NCBI GenBank assembly: GCA_030699855.1
Contig: JAUYKR010000039.1
Span: forward strand, 1-8,945
Direction: 5' to 3'
DNA from: a bacterium
GTDB lineage: Bacteria; Patescibacteriota; Gracilibacteria; JAUYGZ01
DNA: 8,945 nucleotides
Part shown: in pieces, positions 1 through 6,536 of the stretch
Position numbering within the stretch: position 1 is the first letter of the stretch
Layout: each line of letters begins with the position of its first letter
Notes under the pieces: model-generated
The model's input: the letters and a program-made list of their open reading frames with translations, nothing else
The model's database searches: none
What the model was told of the DNA's origin: nothing
Translations under genes and position numbers: made by a program

Positions 1-700
1 TGGCCGGATCGGTTTCAATATCGACTGAAAAGTGATCGACCTCCGTTCCCTCATTTGTCAGTGCCAGAACGACAATATTGTACTTTGCCATGGTTTGCGC
101 TGGCGTGAGGCGATAGCTGGTTTTATTGTCGATTCGTTCAGTTTCTCTCACCAGGCTATAGCTGCCTTCACCGCGTTCAGCCTGGGTGGCCAGGTCTATG
201 ATCCGCCAGGATACGGTATACCTGGCGGCTCGGCTGAGATTTTTCCACTCCAAATCAATGGTGGTGAATTCGATGGTCTGGCTATAATCAGCGTTGATAT
301 TTTTGGCGTAGAATTTTTCCGGATCTACCGTGGAGGAAACACACTCGTCTCCCAACTGTTCAAACCCTCTGACGCAACTGAAACTAAAGCGCTTTCTTCG
401 TTTGCCTTCGGCGATCTTATCGACGCAGCTGTAGCTGTTTTCTGGTGGATTTTGACAGGCTGGCATGGGGTCGAGGCACTGACCCTGGTAGATCACGAAA
501 GGTCGGGAACAAGAGGCTTGTACAATAGAAGCTGCTCCGCTGGTATTTGTTTGCCCTGGTGCGGAGAGAAGGTAAAAGGAAAGAATGGCCGCAAGGGTGA
601 GGAGCAAGAAAACGATAATGGCAAGGCACTTTGAATCTCTCTTCGGCTGATTCTCAAAGTGTGGGAAGTTTGATGGGGTATCTTGTTTCGGTAAATCCAT
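1..700 (-). CDS. Membrane-anchored cysteine-containing exported protein, N-terminal part (3' end outside window)
   Basis: I do not recognise this gene; the reading was made by translating the minus strand, which stays open from the ATG at 700 to the window edge (233 codons). Residues 1-25 are polar and charged, and residues 26-46 form one strongly hydrophobic segment (CLAIIVFLLLTLAAILSFYLL), so the protein probably has a single membrane anchor with the rest outside the cytoplasm. Six cysteines follow within about 57 residues (64, 75, 82, 92, 109, 120), a spacing typical of a small disulfide-bonded domain. From about residue 145 the sequence is beta-strand-like with alternating hydrophobics (SWRIIDLA, YNIVVLAL) and may be an Fn3-like or similar Ig-fold domain; this is a guess from texture. 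It lies 85 nt downstream of the methyltransferase gene on the same strand. No clear Shine-Dalgarno sequence is seen; only AAGAAGAG lies about 15 nt upstream. The cysteines may be substrates for the nearby DipZ protein, which is inference only. Confidence 0.7.
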   Translation of the reverse strand, partial: MDLPKQDTPSNFPHFENQPKRDSKCLAIIVFLLLTLAAILSFYLLSAPGQTNTSGAASIVQASCSRPFVIYQGQCLDPMPACQNPPENSYSCVDKIAEGKRRKRFSFSCVRGFEQLGDECVSSTVDPEKFYAKNINADYSQTIEFTTIDLEWKNLSRAARYTVSWRIIDLATQAERGEGSYSLVRETERIDNKTSYRLTPAQTMAKYNIVVLALTNEGTEVDHFSVDIETDPA

Positions 701-733
701 ATGGGACAACAAAGCTCTTCTTATTCTTACGAT

Positions 734-754
734 AAAAATGCCTGTCCGACAAGG
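734..754 (-). terminator. Possible weak intrinsic terminator after the methyltransferase gene
   Basis: On the minus strand a short imperfect stem (CCTTGT / ACAGG with a bulged T, loop CGG) is followed by CATTTTTAT. It lies about 30 nt past the methyltransferase stop codon and before the left-edge gene. The stem is short, so it may be fortuitous. Confidence 0.25.
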
Positions 755-785
755 TATCCGCCAGTAGGCGTTCTTGCGGCTGAGT

Positions 786-1562
786 TCATTTGTGGCCTGA
801 CTTTCTTTGTCGCCGAGCTTCGAACAGCAAAATGGTGGTGGCGGTGGCGACGTTCAGTGAGTCTGCTATCCCACCCATGGGTATCTTCACCTGAAGATCG
901 CATTGTTCCAGCCATTTTTTACTCAGGCCGTTTTGCTCCGAGCCGACCACGATAGCCGTGGGTTTGCTCAGATCAACATCCGTGTACTCAACCTGCGCGG
1001 CTGGGGACGCGGCCACGATCTGGATCGAGTTTTTTTTTAGCCATTGCAGGGCTTCTTCCGACCCGCACTCCGCCAGGGGAACGGTGAAAACCGTGCCGGT
1101 GCTGGCTCGGATCACGTTGGGGTTGTTCACATCCGTGCATTGGTCGCAGACCAGCACTCCATCGGCCTTGACGGCATCGGCGGAGCGGAGAATGGCACCC
1201 AGGTTTCCCGGTTTTTCAATGGATTCAGCGACGACCAGGAGGGGAGCTTGGCTGAGCGAAATATCGCTCAGTCGCCGCGTGGGAGCGCGTCCGACGGCCA
1301 GGATGCCGTCGGGATGTTCCCGATAGGAAATTTTTTCAAACACTTCCCGAGAAGTCTGCTCCGCCCGGGGATGTGGTGGCTGCTCACCGACGAGGAAGTC
1401 GGTGCAGAAGTAGATCTGCTCCATTTCAACACCAGCTCGCAGCGCTCGCTCCACTTCCCGCGCGCCCTCAATGATCATCAAGCCCTGCCTGTCGCGCTCC
1501 TGTTTCTTCGAGCGCAGCTTGATGACATTCTTAATCTGAGGGTTTTGAAGCGAGGTGATCAC
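786..1562 (-). CDS. SpoU/TrmH-family (SPOUT) RNA 2'-O-methyltransferase
   Basis: The protein (258 aa) is a full-length member of the TrmH/SpoU family, which transfers a methyl group from S-adenosylmethionine to a ribose 2'-OH in rRNA or tRNA. Residues 1-90 form the substrate-binding N-terminal domain seen in RlmB- and TsnR-like enzymes, opening with the typical ITSLQNPQIKNVIKLRSKK. The three SPOUT motifs are present: motif 1 with N120 and R126 (EKPGNLGAILRSADA), motif 2 at 204-213 (IVVGSEQNGLS), and motif 3 at 227-239 (IPMGGIADSLNVA), which together form the trefoil-knot SAM site. Motif 3 reads SLNVATATT rather than the more usual SLNVSVA. The start is GTG at 1562, chosen because it gives the family N-terminus and because it overlaps the rpsJ stop as TAGTG, which favours translational coupling. 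The exact target nucleotide cannot be read from sequence; being cotranslated with S10 makes an rRNA target attractive. Confidence 0.93.
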   Translation of the reverse strand: MITSLQNPQIKNVIKLRSKKQERDRQGLMIIEGAREVERALRAGVEMEQIYFCTDFLVGEQPPHPRAEQTSREVFEKISYREHPDGILAVGRAPTRRLSDISLSQAPLLVVAESIEKPGNLGAILRSADAVKADGVLVCDQCTDVNNPNVIRASTGTVFTVPLAECGSEEALQWLKKNSIQIVAASPAAQVEYTDVDLSKPTAIVVGSEQNGLSKKWLEQCDLQVKIPMGGIADSLNVATATTILLFEARRQRKSGHK

Positions 1563-2011
1563 TACAGCATTTTAATTTCCACGTCGACTCCGGCTGGCAA
1601 ATTCAGGCTCGACAGTGATTCGATGGTGGTGGTGGTGTGATCGGTAATGTCGATCAGGCGCTTGTGAGTACGGATCTCAAATTGTTCACGCGCGTCTTTG
1701 TTGACGAAAGTAGAGCGGTTCAGGGTCACTCGTTCGATCTTCGTGGGCATGGGGATGGGGCCGGTCACCAGCGAGCCGGTGCGCTCGGCTGTTTCCATGA
1801 TCGTCTTGGCGCTCTCGTCGGCGATCTTGTGATCAAAGGCGCGGATGATGACGCGAATTTTAGCGCCGGAACTGCTCGTGGCTTTTTTGGTTTCCTTCGC
1901 GCCGACCTTTTCGCGCTTCTGCTGAGATTCTTCAGGTGTGATTTTTTTGGCAGCTGGTTTCTTTGCGGGCTTTTTCGCAGGAACTGACTTGGCTTTTTTG
2001 GCTGTTGCCAT
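1562..2011 (-). CDS. rpsJ: 30S ribosomal protein S10 with a Lys/Ala-rich N-terminal extension
   Basis: Residues 51-149 are a complete S10: the opening KIRVIIRAFDHKIADESAKT, the TGPIPMPTKIERVTLNRS stretch and the FEIRTHKRLIDI segment are all present. S10 sits in the head of the 30S subunit and in other bacteria also joins the NusB antitermination complex. The usual protein is about 100-105 aa; here 50 extra residues precede the core, made mostly of K, A, P, S and E (repeated AKK/PAKK), so the tail is basic and probably disordered. The ATG at 2011 is the start; no later ATG gives a core-length protein. No Shine-Dalgarno sequence is evident before it. The gene is followed, with a 1-nt overlap, by the methyltransferase gene rather than by rplC, and is separated from tuf by dipZ. 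A promoter and a leader with a terminator precede it. Confidence 0.95.
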   Translation of the reverse strand: MATAKKAKSVPAKKPAKKPAAKKITPEESQQKREKVGAKETKKATSSSGAKIRVIIRAFDHKIADESAKTIMETAERTGSLVTGPIPMPTKIERVTLNRSTFVNKDAREQFEIRTHKRLIDITDHTTTTIESLSSLNLPAGVDVEIKML

Positions 2012-2142
2012 AAATAAAGTGAAAAGATAAAAAAATAACGACGGGTCATTCGTCGTTTGGGAATTGAAGACGGCGCTTCAATTGATGACGGCGAATTTTC
2101 CTGACCTCCAGGACTCCGAGGCTAAAAGCAGCCATTGAAGCG
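2012..2142 (-). promoter_or_regulatory. rpsJ leader with alternative pairings and a terminator (candidate attenuator)
   Basis: From the predicted transcription start near 2141 to the rpsJ ATG, the leader RNA is about 130 nt. Its first bases (CGCTTCAAT, 2142-2134) are exactly complementary over 9 bp to a segment at 2071-2063 region (ATTGAAGCG, 2082-2063 arm set), and that same segment also pairs with the following CTTCAATT to make an 8-bp hairpin spanning 2083-2062 on the plus numbering (arms aattgaag 2062-2069 and cttcaatt 2076-2083). The two pairings exclude each other. A terminator hairpin (2057-2037) follows. A further possible competitor is ATTCG near 2100 with CGAAT in the ascending arm and loop of the terminator. 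The layout resembles a ribosomal-protein leader with transcription attenuation. The pairings were found by eye; no folding energy was computed. Confidence 0.5.
2029..2057 (-). terminator. Intrinsic terminator hairpin 17 nt upstream of the rpsJ start
   Basis: On the minus strand AACGACG (2057-2051) pairs perfectly with CGTCGTT (2043-2037) around a 7-nt loop, followed by one A and then seven T (2035-2029). The T-run lies only on the minus-strand side, so it would act on transcription going into rpsJ. Its position between the rpsJ promoter and start codon fits a regulated attenuator better than a simple gene-end terminator, since no minus-strand gene ends here. Confidence 0.65.
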
Positions 2143-2147
2143 GCGAG

Positions 2148-2176
2148 ATGATACCTTTTCCGGACATGGTTGGCAA
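2148..2176 (-). promoter_or_regulatory. Sigma-70-type promoter for rpsJ
   Basis: On the minus strand, TTGCCA (2176-2171) and TATCAT (2153-2148) are separated by exactly 17 bp; each matches its consensus hexamer in five of six positions. Transcription would start near 2141. The site lies inside the 5' flank of dipZ, which argues against starting dipZ at the upstream TTG (2135). Confidence 0.6.
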
Positions 2177-2218
2177 GAAAAAGATATGACGGTACGCTAT
2201 CGGTATCTTTACCACTCC

Positions 2219-4015
2219 ATGGAGCTCTTTTTCATCGCCTTTCTAGCCGGTGTTATTACCGTGCTGACGCCCTGCGTGCTTCCCGTCCTTCCGGTCATCC
2301 TGGGCGGCTCTCTTTCCGGAACGGATCGGTGGCGGCCCCTGATCATCACCGGATCGCTGATGATTTCCGTGTTTCTCTTCACGCTTTTGCTCAAGGCCAG
2401 CACTTTGCTGATTCAGGTGCCGCCATCGGTGTGGACCGGCATTGCCGGGGGCATAGTCCTCCTTTTTGGTCTCGCTTTGTTTTTTCCGAATACCTGGTCG
2501 GCGCTTTCTCAGCGCCTAGGCTTTGAGCGCAGCCAGAATCTTCTTCAGTCGGCTTCCCAACAAGAGGGGAGGAAGGGCATGATCTTTCTGGGGGCTTCTC
2601 TTGGTCCGGTATTCGCCAGTTGTTCGCCCACGTATGCGCTGATCCTGGCGGTGGTGCTACCTCAGAGTTTTTCCATGGGTATCTGGGCGCTGGTCTTCTA
2701 CTGCCTTGGCCTCTTCTTACCCCTGATTTTGATCGGCTATGGCGGTCGCCAGGTTCTTGGTGGGTTTCGCTGGTTTGCCAATCCGGAGTCCTGGTTTCGC
2801 AGGGGATTGGGGGCGCTCCTCATCGTCGTGGGAATACTGATCCTGACGGGATACGAAAAAAAGCTGGAGGCGGCTCTTCTCGATCAGGGCTATTTTGACT
2901 TTACAAAACTTGAACAAGGACTGGTCGAAGGCTACCAGAATGGTGTGACGGAACAGGAAAAGGATATGGTGATGGACATGGCAAAGAATCAAAGTGTCGT
3001 CAGGGATTCCACCGCTTCGGCGGCGGTGAGAGCCTTGTTCAACGCGCATTTTCCCGCTCCAGAATTGGTCGAGCCAACGAACTGGATCAACAGCGAACCC
3101 CTTACCCTGGCCCAGCTTCGTCAGCAGGGCAAAGTCGTGATGATCGACTTTTGGACCTACTCCTGCATTAACTGTATTCGTACTCTTCCGGCTCTAAAAA
3201 TGCTGCACGAAGAATACGCGGATGAAGGGCTGGTGATCCTCGGAGCGCACGCTCCGGAATTCGCTTTTGAAAAAGTTTTGGCGAATCTTCAGCAAAAAGT
3301 GGAAGAATTTGCTTTGCCATATCCGATCTTTCAGGACAATGACTTTAAAACCTGGCGGGCCTATAAAAACCGTTATTGGCCGGCAAAGTATGTGATCGAC
3401 CGAGATGGCTTTGTCCGCTATACCCACTTTGGGGAGGGGGAATATGAGGAGACGGAACAGGTTATCCGCTCTCTTCTGGGTTTGGACGGGGCTGAAAACC
3501 AAGTGGATTTTTCCGCCGTGGAGGCCCCCAGCGATGGAGTGCAGACAGGCGAGACGTATCTGGGAACGGAGCGACATGTTGTCGCGGGGACGAGTCTCCC
3601 TTCTGGGACTCGCCAAGCGGTCTTTGCTTCTCCCGAATCGGTTTCCGAAAGTGTTCAAAAATACACCCGTCCAAAAACCTCTGCCGCCAACCAATGGTGG
3701 TTGACGGGAGCCTGGCGTTTTGAGGGTGAAAAAATTGTCAGCAGCGAAGAGGAGACCTCCATTGGTTTGGTCTATTCGGCCAAGCAGGCGAACCTGGTGA
3801 TGGGATTTACGGAACATCCCGTTGAGGTGGAGGTCTGGCTAGACGGAAAGCGCATTCAACCCGACCAAGTCGGAAGAATGGTTCAGGACGGGCGCGTGCT
3901 TATCGATGCTTACCAGCTTTACTTCCTGAGCGAGCACCAGCGGGTGGAAGAGCACACTCTGGAGCTTCGATTCAAGGGGAAGGGCGTGGAGCTCTATGCC
4001 TGGACCTTTGGCTAA
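2219..4015 (+). CDS. dipZ: DipZ-type thiol:disulfide protein (CcdA-like membrane domain + redoxin + C-terminal beta domain)
   Basis: From ATG 2219 the product is 598 aa. Residues 1-215 form a CcdA/DsbD-like membrane domain with about six membrane segments (near 3-29, 41-64, 71-90, 121-147, 152-173, 196-212) and the two reactive cysteines in typical settings: C19 in LTPCVLPVLP and C135 in GPVFASCSP. Residues about 275-420 are a thioredoxin/TlpA-like domain with the CxxC pair C316 and C319 (WTYSCINCIR). Residues about 445-598 are a beta-rich C-terminal domain (LGTERH near its start, YAWTFG at the end) as in mycobacterial DipZ. Known members move electrons from cytoplasmic thioredoxin across the membrane to extracytoplasmic disulfides. 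The start was chosen because family members begin just before the FLAGV-TPC segment and because an N-terminal RYRY tail would be unfavourable outside; ATG 2186 and TTG 2135 are in-frame alternatives, and none has a good ribosome binding site. The gene is divergent from rpsJ and convergent with tuf. Confidence 0.9.
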   Translation: MELFFIAFLAGVITVLTPCVLPVLPVILGGSLSGTDRWRPLIITGSLMISVFLFTLLLKASTLLIQVPPSVWTGIAGGIVLLFGLALFFPNTWSALSQRLGFERSQNLLQSASQQEGRKGMIFLGASLGPVFASCSPTYALILAVVLPQSFSMGIWALVFYCLGLFLPLILIGYGGRQVLGGFRWFANPESWFRRGLGALLIVVGILILTGYEKKLEAALLDQGYFDFTKLEQGLVEGYQNGVTEQEKDMVMDMAKNQSVVRDSTASAAVRALFNAHFPAPELVEPTNWINSEPLTLAQLRQQGKVVMIDFWTYSCINCIRTLPALKMLHEEYADEGLVILGAHAPEFAFEKVLANLQQKVEEFALPYPIFQDNDFKTWRAYKNRYWPAKYVIDRDGFVRYTHFGEGEYEETEQVIRSLLGLDGAENQVDFSAVEAPSDGVQTGETYLGTERHVVAGTSLPSGTRQAVFASPESVSESVQKYTRPKTSAANQWWLTGAWRFEGEKIVSSEEETSIGLVYSAKQANLVMGFTEHPVEVEVWLDGKRIQPDQVGRMVQDGRVLIDAYQLYFLSEHQRVEEHTLELRFKGKGVELYAWTFG

Positions 4016-4027
4016 ACGGCGCGCAAC

Positions 4028-4063
4028 AAAAAATCCTCCGGCATATGTCGGAGGATTATTTTT
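4028..4063. terminator. Bidirectional intrinsic terminator between dipZ and tuf
   Basis: Arms aatcctccg (4032-4040) and cggaggatt (4049-4057) pair perfectly, and the stem continues inwards with one G-U and one C-G pair to an ATAT tetraloop. On the plus strand it is followed by ATTTTTATTT, and on the minus strand by a run of seven T. It lies about 12 nt after the dipZ stop codon and about 80 nt past the tuf stop, so it can end both convergent transcripts. Confidence 0.9.
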
Positions 4064-4090
4064 ATTTCATCCTATGGGGTGGGACTTGTT

Positions 4091-4167
4091 CTATACCATG
4101 ATCTTCGTGACTACGCTCTTCGGCAGGCTCAGAGCGTAGTGCTACACCATGATCTTCGTGACTACGC
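4091..4167 (-). repeat. Direct duplication of the tuf 3' terminus (26 bp, 25 of 26 identical, 51-bp offset)
   Basis: Positions 4142-4167 hold the last codons of tuf with the TAG stop; positions 4091-4116 repeat them with a single difference (C in the gene copy, T in the downstream copy). The downstream copy again encodes VVTKIMV followed by TAG (GTA TAG instead of GTG TAG). Because the offset is 51 bp, the copy is in frame with tuf: reading through the first stop would add 16 residues ending in the same terminus. The 25 bp between the copies belongs to a palindrome. Confidence 0.9.
4110..4140. repeat. REP-like palindrome at the tuf 3' end
   Basis: Arms actacgctct (4110-4119) and agagcgtagt (4131-4140) pair over 10 bp around an 11-nt loop. 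The centre, CTTCGGCAGGCTCAG, resembles the widespread interspersed repeat core of the type CTTCGACAGGCTCAG known from many bacterial genomes (recalled from general knowledge, not searched). The left arm overlaps the duplicated tuf sequence (ACTACGC), so one arm is gene-derived. Confidence 0.7.
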
Positions 4168-5329
4168 CGGCGCCTACTGTCCTTCCGCCTTCGCGAATGG
4201 CGAAGCGGGTTCCTTCATTCACGGCCACGGGTACGCCGAGTTTAACCACTACTTTCAGGTTGTCTCCAGGCATGACCATCTCCGTGCCTTCCGGCAGGTG
4301 AACTTCACCGGTTACGTCGGTGGTGCGGATGTAGAACTGAGGCTTGTAACCCTTGAAAAACGGAGTGTGGCGTCCGCCTTCCTCCTTGGTCAGAACGTAG
4401 ATTTCGCCTTCAAATTCAGTATGAGGAGTAATGGCGCCGGGTTTGGTCAAAACCATACCGCGCTCGATTTCCTCGCGTTCAATACCGCGGAGCAGCAGGC
4501 CAACGTTGTCTCCGGCTTGTCCCTGGTCGAGCAACTTCTTAAACATTTCAACTCCGGTCACGACTACCTTGCGGGTGTCGCGGATTCCTACCATCTCCAC
4601 TTCCTCGTTGACCTTCACAATACCCTGTTCAATACGACCAGTGGCGACCGTGCCTCGGCCCTTGATGGAGAAGACGTCTTCAACCGGCATCAGGAACGGC
4701 TTGGCGAGTTCGCGAACCGGCTCCGGAATATATTCATCCAGAGTTTTCAACAGTTCCTTGATCGGTTCCGCATCGGGTCCGGAAGGATTCTCCAGGGCCT
4801 TGAGGGCTGAACCCTTTACAATCGGCGTGGTAGCTCCGGGGAATTCATACTTGCTCAGCAGCTCTCGGACTTCCATTTCCACCAATTCTACCAGTTCAGC
4901 ATCGTCGACCATGTCGATCTTGTTCAAGAACACGACGATGAAGGGAACATTCACCTGGCGAGCCAGGAGGATGTGCTCACGAGTCTGAGGCATGGGGCCG
5001 TCGGCGGCGGAAACCACCAGAATGGCGGCGTCCATTTGAGCGGCGCCGGTAATCATGTTCTTCACGTAATCCGCGTGCCCTGGACAGTCTACGTGGGCGT
5101 AGTGACGGGTGGCGGTAGCGTACTCCACATGAGAAGTAGCGATGGTGATACCTCTTTCCCGCTCTTCCGGAGCATTGTCGATCTCGTCAAACTTCCTGGC
5201 CTTGGCTCCACCGGTGGTGGCAGCTACAGCGGTAATGGCGGCCGTTAAGGTCGTCTTTCCATGGTCGACGTGTCCGATCGTACCAACGTTCACGTGAACC
5301 TTATCGCGTACAAATTTTTCGTCAGCCAT
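4142..5329 (-). CDS. tuf: Elongation factor Tu
   Basis: The 395-aa product is a complete EF-Tu, the GTPase that delivers aminoacyl-tRNA to the ribosomal A site. The G domain shows the P-loop GHVDHGKT (19-26), switch I RGITI with T62, DCPGH (81-85), NKID (136-139) and SALKAL for G5. Domain II (about 205-300, with GRGTVATGRIEQG) and domain III (about 305-395, ending VGAGVVTKIMV) follow at the normal length. The ATG at 5329 gives the usual N-terminus before KVHVNVGTIGHVDHG; a weak AGGG lies 4 nt before it. A promoter with a perfect -35 box is found upstream. It stands alone: neither fusA nor rpsJ is adjacent, although tuf-rpsJ order is common. Its 3' end has been duplicated around a palindrome (see separate entry). 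Confidence 0.98.
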   Translation of the reverse strand: MADEKFVRDKVHVNVGTIGHVDHGKTTLTAAITAVAATTGGAKARKFDEIDNAPEERERGITIATSHVEYATATRHYAHVDCPGHADYVKNMITGAAQMDAAILVVSAADGPMPQTREHILLARQVNVPFIVVFLNKIDMVDDAELVELVEMEVRELLSKYEFPGATTPIVKGSALKALENPSGPDAEPIKELLKTLDEYIPEPVRELAKPFLMPVEDVFSIKGRGTVATGRIEQGIVKVNEEVEMVGIRDTRKVVVTGVEMFKKLLDQGQAGDNVGLLLRGIEREEIERGMVLTKPGAITPHTEFEGEIYVLTKEEGGRHTPFFKGYKPQFYIRTTDVTGEVHLPEGTEMVMPGDNLKVVVKLGVPVAVNEGTRFAIREGGRTVGAGVVTKIMV

Positions 5330-5377
5330 AGTGCCCTATATTAAGATAATAAAATTGACGCAGTGAACAGCGAAGAG

Positions 5378-5406
5378 ATGGTAGCAAAGCCTTAAATACC
5401 TGTCAA
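5378..5406 (-). promoter_or_regulatory. Sigma-70-type promoter for tuf
   Basis: On the minus strand TTGACA (5406-5401, a perfect -35) and TACCAT (5383-5378, four of six) are separated by 17 bp. A start near 5371 would give a leader of about 41 nt before the tuf ATG. Confidence 0.6.
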
Positions 5407-5421
5407 AATGAAAATTCAGCT

Positions 5422-5450
5422 TTGGAGCCGATTCTTCGGCGGGGTATAGT
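5422..5450 (+). promoter_or_regulatory. Possible aroC promoter giving a leaderless mRNA
   Basis: TATAGT (5445-5450, five of six to the -10 consensus) lies 17 bp after TTGGAG (5422-5427, three of six). Only 6 nt separate the -10 from the aroC ATG, so transcription would start at or next to the start codon. No Shine-Dalgarno sequence is seen, which agrees with leaderless translation. The weak -35 keeps this tentative. Confidence 0.35.
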
Positions 5451-5456
5451 TGATCT

Positions 5457-6536
5457 ATGAATACTTTTGGACACCTTTTTCGCGTCACCACCTTCGGTGA
5501 ATCCCATGGGGGAGCTGTCGGAGTGGTTATTGACGGCTGTCCGGCCGGACTTCCGCTGGACGTGAAAGACTTTAGGTTTGACCTTGACCGGCGGAGAACG
5601 GGGCAAAGTCACTTGACCTCCGCCCGCAAGGAGCCGGATGAGGTGGAGATGCTCTCCGGTGTTTTCCAGGGCAAGACGATCGGCAGTCCGGTAACATTAC
5701 TGGTTCGCAACCAAGATGCCCGTCCGGAGGACTACGAACGTCTCAAAGATCGATACCGGCCCAGCCATGCTGACTTTACTTACGAAAAGAAGTACGGCAT
5801 CCGCAACTGGCAGGGGGGTGGTAGGGCCAGTGCTCGCGAAACCACTGCTCGGGTGATGGCCGGAGTAGTCGCAAAGAAAATTTTGCGGCAGGTCTGTGGA
5901 GCCGAGGTGCTGGCTTATGTTCAGCAAGTCCACGACATCGTAGCCGGAGTTGATCCGGACAAAGTGACGCTGAAGCAGGTGGAATCAAATCCGGTGCGTT
6001 GTCCGGACAAACGAGCCGCCAAGGAAATGGAAGAGCTGATTATGTCCATCCGCAAGCAGGGGGACACGGTGGGGGGCATTGTCGAGTGCGTCTGCCGCAA
6101 GGTGCCGGTTGGTCTGGGCGATCCCATCTTCGACAAGATCAAAGCCACGCTCGCCCACGCCATGATGAGCCTGCCGGCGACAATGGGAGTGGAATTTGGT
6201 TCAGGATTCGGCTGCCTGGGCATGAAGGGATCGGAGCATAACGACGTGTTTGTAGCTCAGGGAAAAAGGATCGTGACCAAAACCAATAACTCGGGCGGAC
6301 AGCAGGGGGGAATTACCAACGGCATGCCGCTGGTCTTCCGTACCGTGTTCAAGCCGGTGGCGACCATCTTCCAAGAACAAGACACGGTGGATAGCAAGGG
6401 TAAGAACGTTAAGCTGCTGATGCCGGGTCGACACGACCCCTGCGTGGTGCCGCGGGCGGTGGTGATTGTGGAGGCGATGGCCGCGATCGTGCTGGTGGAT
6501 CACCTGTTGAGGCAGCGAACAGTTAAGATTAAGTAA
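5457..6536 (+). CDS. aroC: Chorismate synthase
   Basis: The 359-aa protein is a full-length chorismate synthase, which converts 5-enolpyruvylshikimate 3-phosphate to chorismate, the last step of the shikimate pathway, using reduced FMN. All three family signatures are present: the first around residues 14-31 (GESHGGAVGVVIDGCPAG), with H17 as an acid/base residue; the second at 121-130 (GGRASARETT); and the third at 325-333 (RHDPCVVPRA). The segment NNSGGQQGGITNG is the conserved FMN-contact region. The ATG at 5457 gives the standard opening NTFGHLFRVTTFGESHG. No ribosome binding site is visible. It is divergent from tuf and the first of three co-directional genes; its TAA stop is the first triplet of the inverted repeat that follows. 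No other shikimate gene is present here. Confidence 0.97.
   Translation: MNTFGHLFRVTTFGESHGGAVGVVIDGCPAGLPLDVKDFRFDLDRRRTGQSHLTSARKEPDEVEMLSGVFQGKTIGSPVTLLVRNQDARPEDYERLKDRYRPSHADFTYEKKYGIRNWQGGGRASARETTARVMAGVVAKKILRQVCGAEVLAYVQQVHDIVAGVDPDKVTLKQVESNPVRCPDKRAAKEMEELIMSIRKQGDTVGGIVECVCRKVPVGLGDPIFDKIKATLAHAMMSLPATMGVEFGSGFGCLGMKGSEHNDVFVAQGKRIVTKTNNSGGQQGGITNGMPLVFRTVFKPVATIFQEQDTVDSKGKNVKLLMPGRHDPCVVPRAVVIVEAMAAIVLVDHLLRQRTVKIK

Noticed and set aside
32..634. 200-codon plus-strand open frame
   Set aside because: The minus strand here encodes a protein with a clear membrane segment and cysteine pattern in a frame open to the window edge; the plus frame has no recognisable features.
2135..2218. 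TTG at 2135 as the dipZ start
   Set aside because: It would put the dipZ N-terminus over the rpsJ promoter and add a charged tail absent from typical relatives.
5330..5345. TAATAT next to the tuf ATG as a promoter giving a leaderless tuf mRNA
   Set aside because: A better promoter (TTGACA-17-TACCAT) lies further upstream and gives a normal leader.
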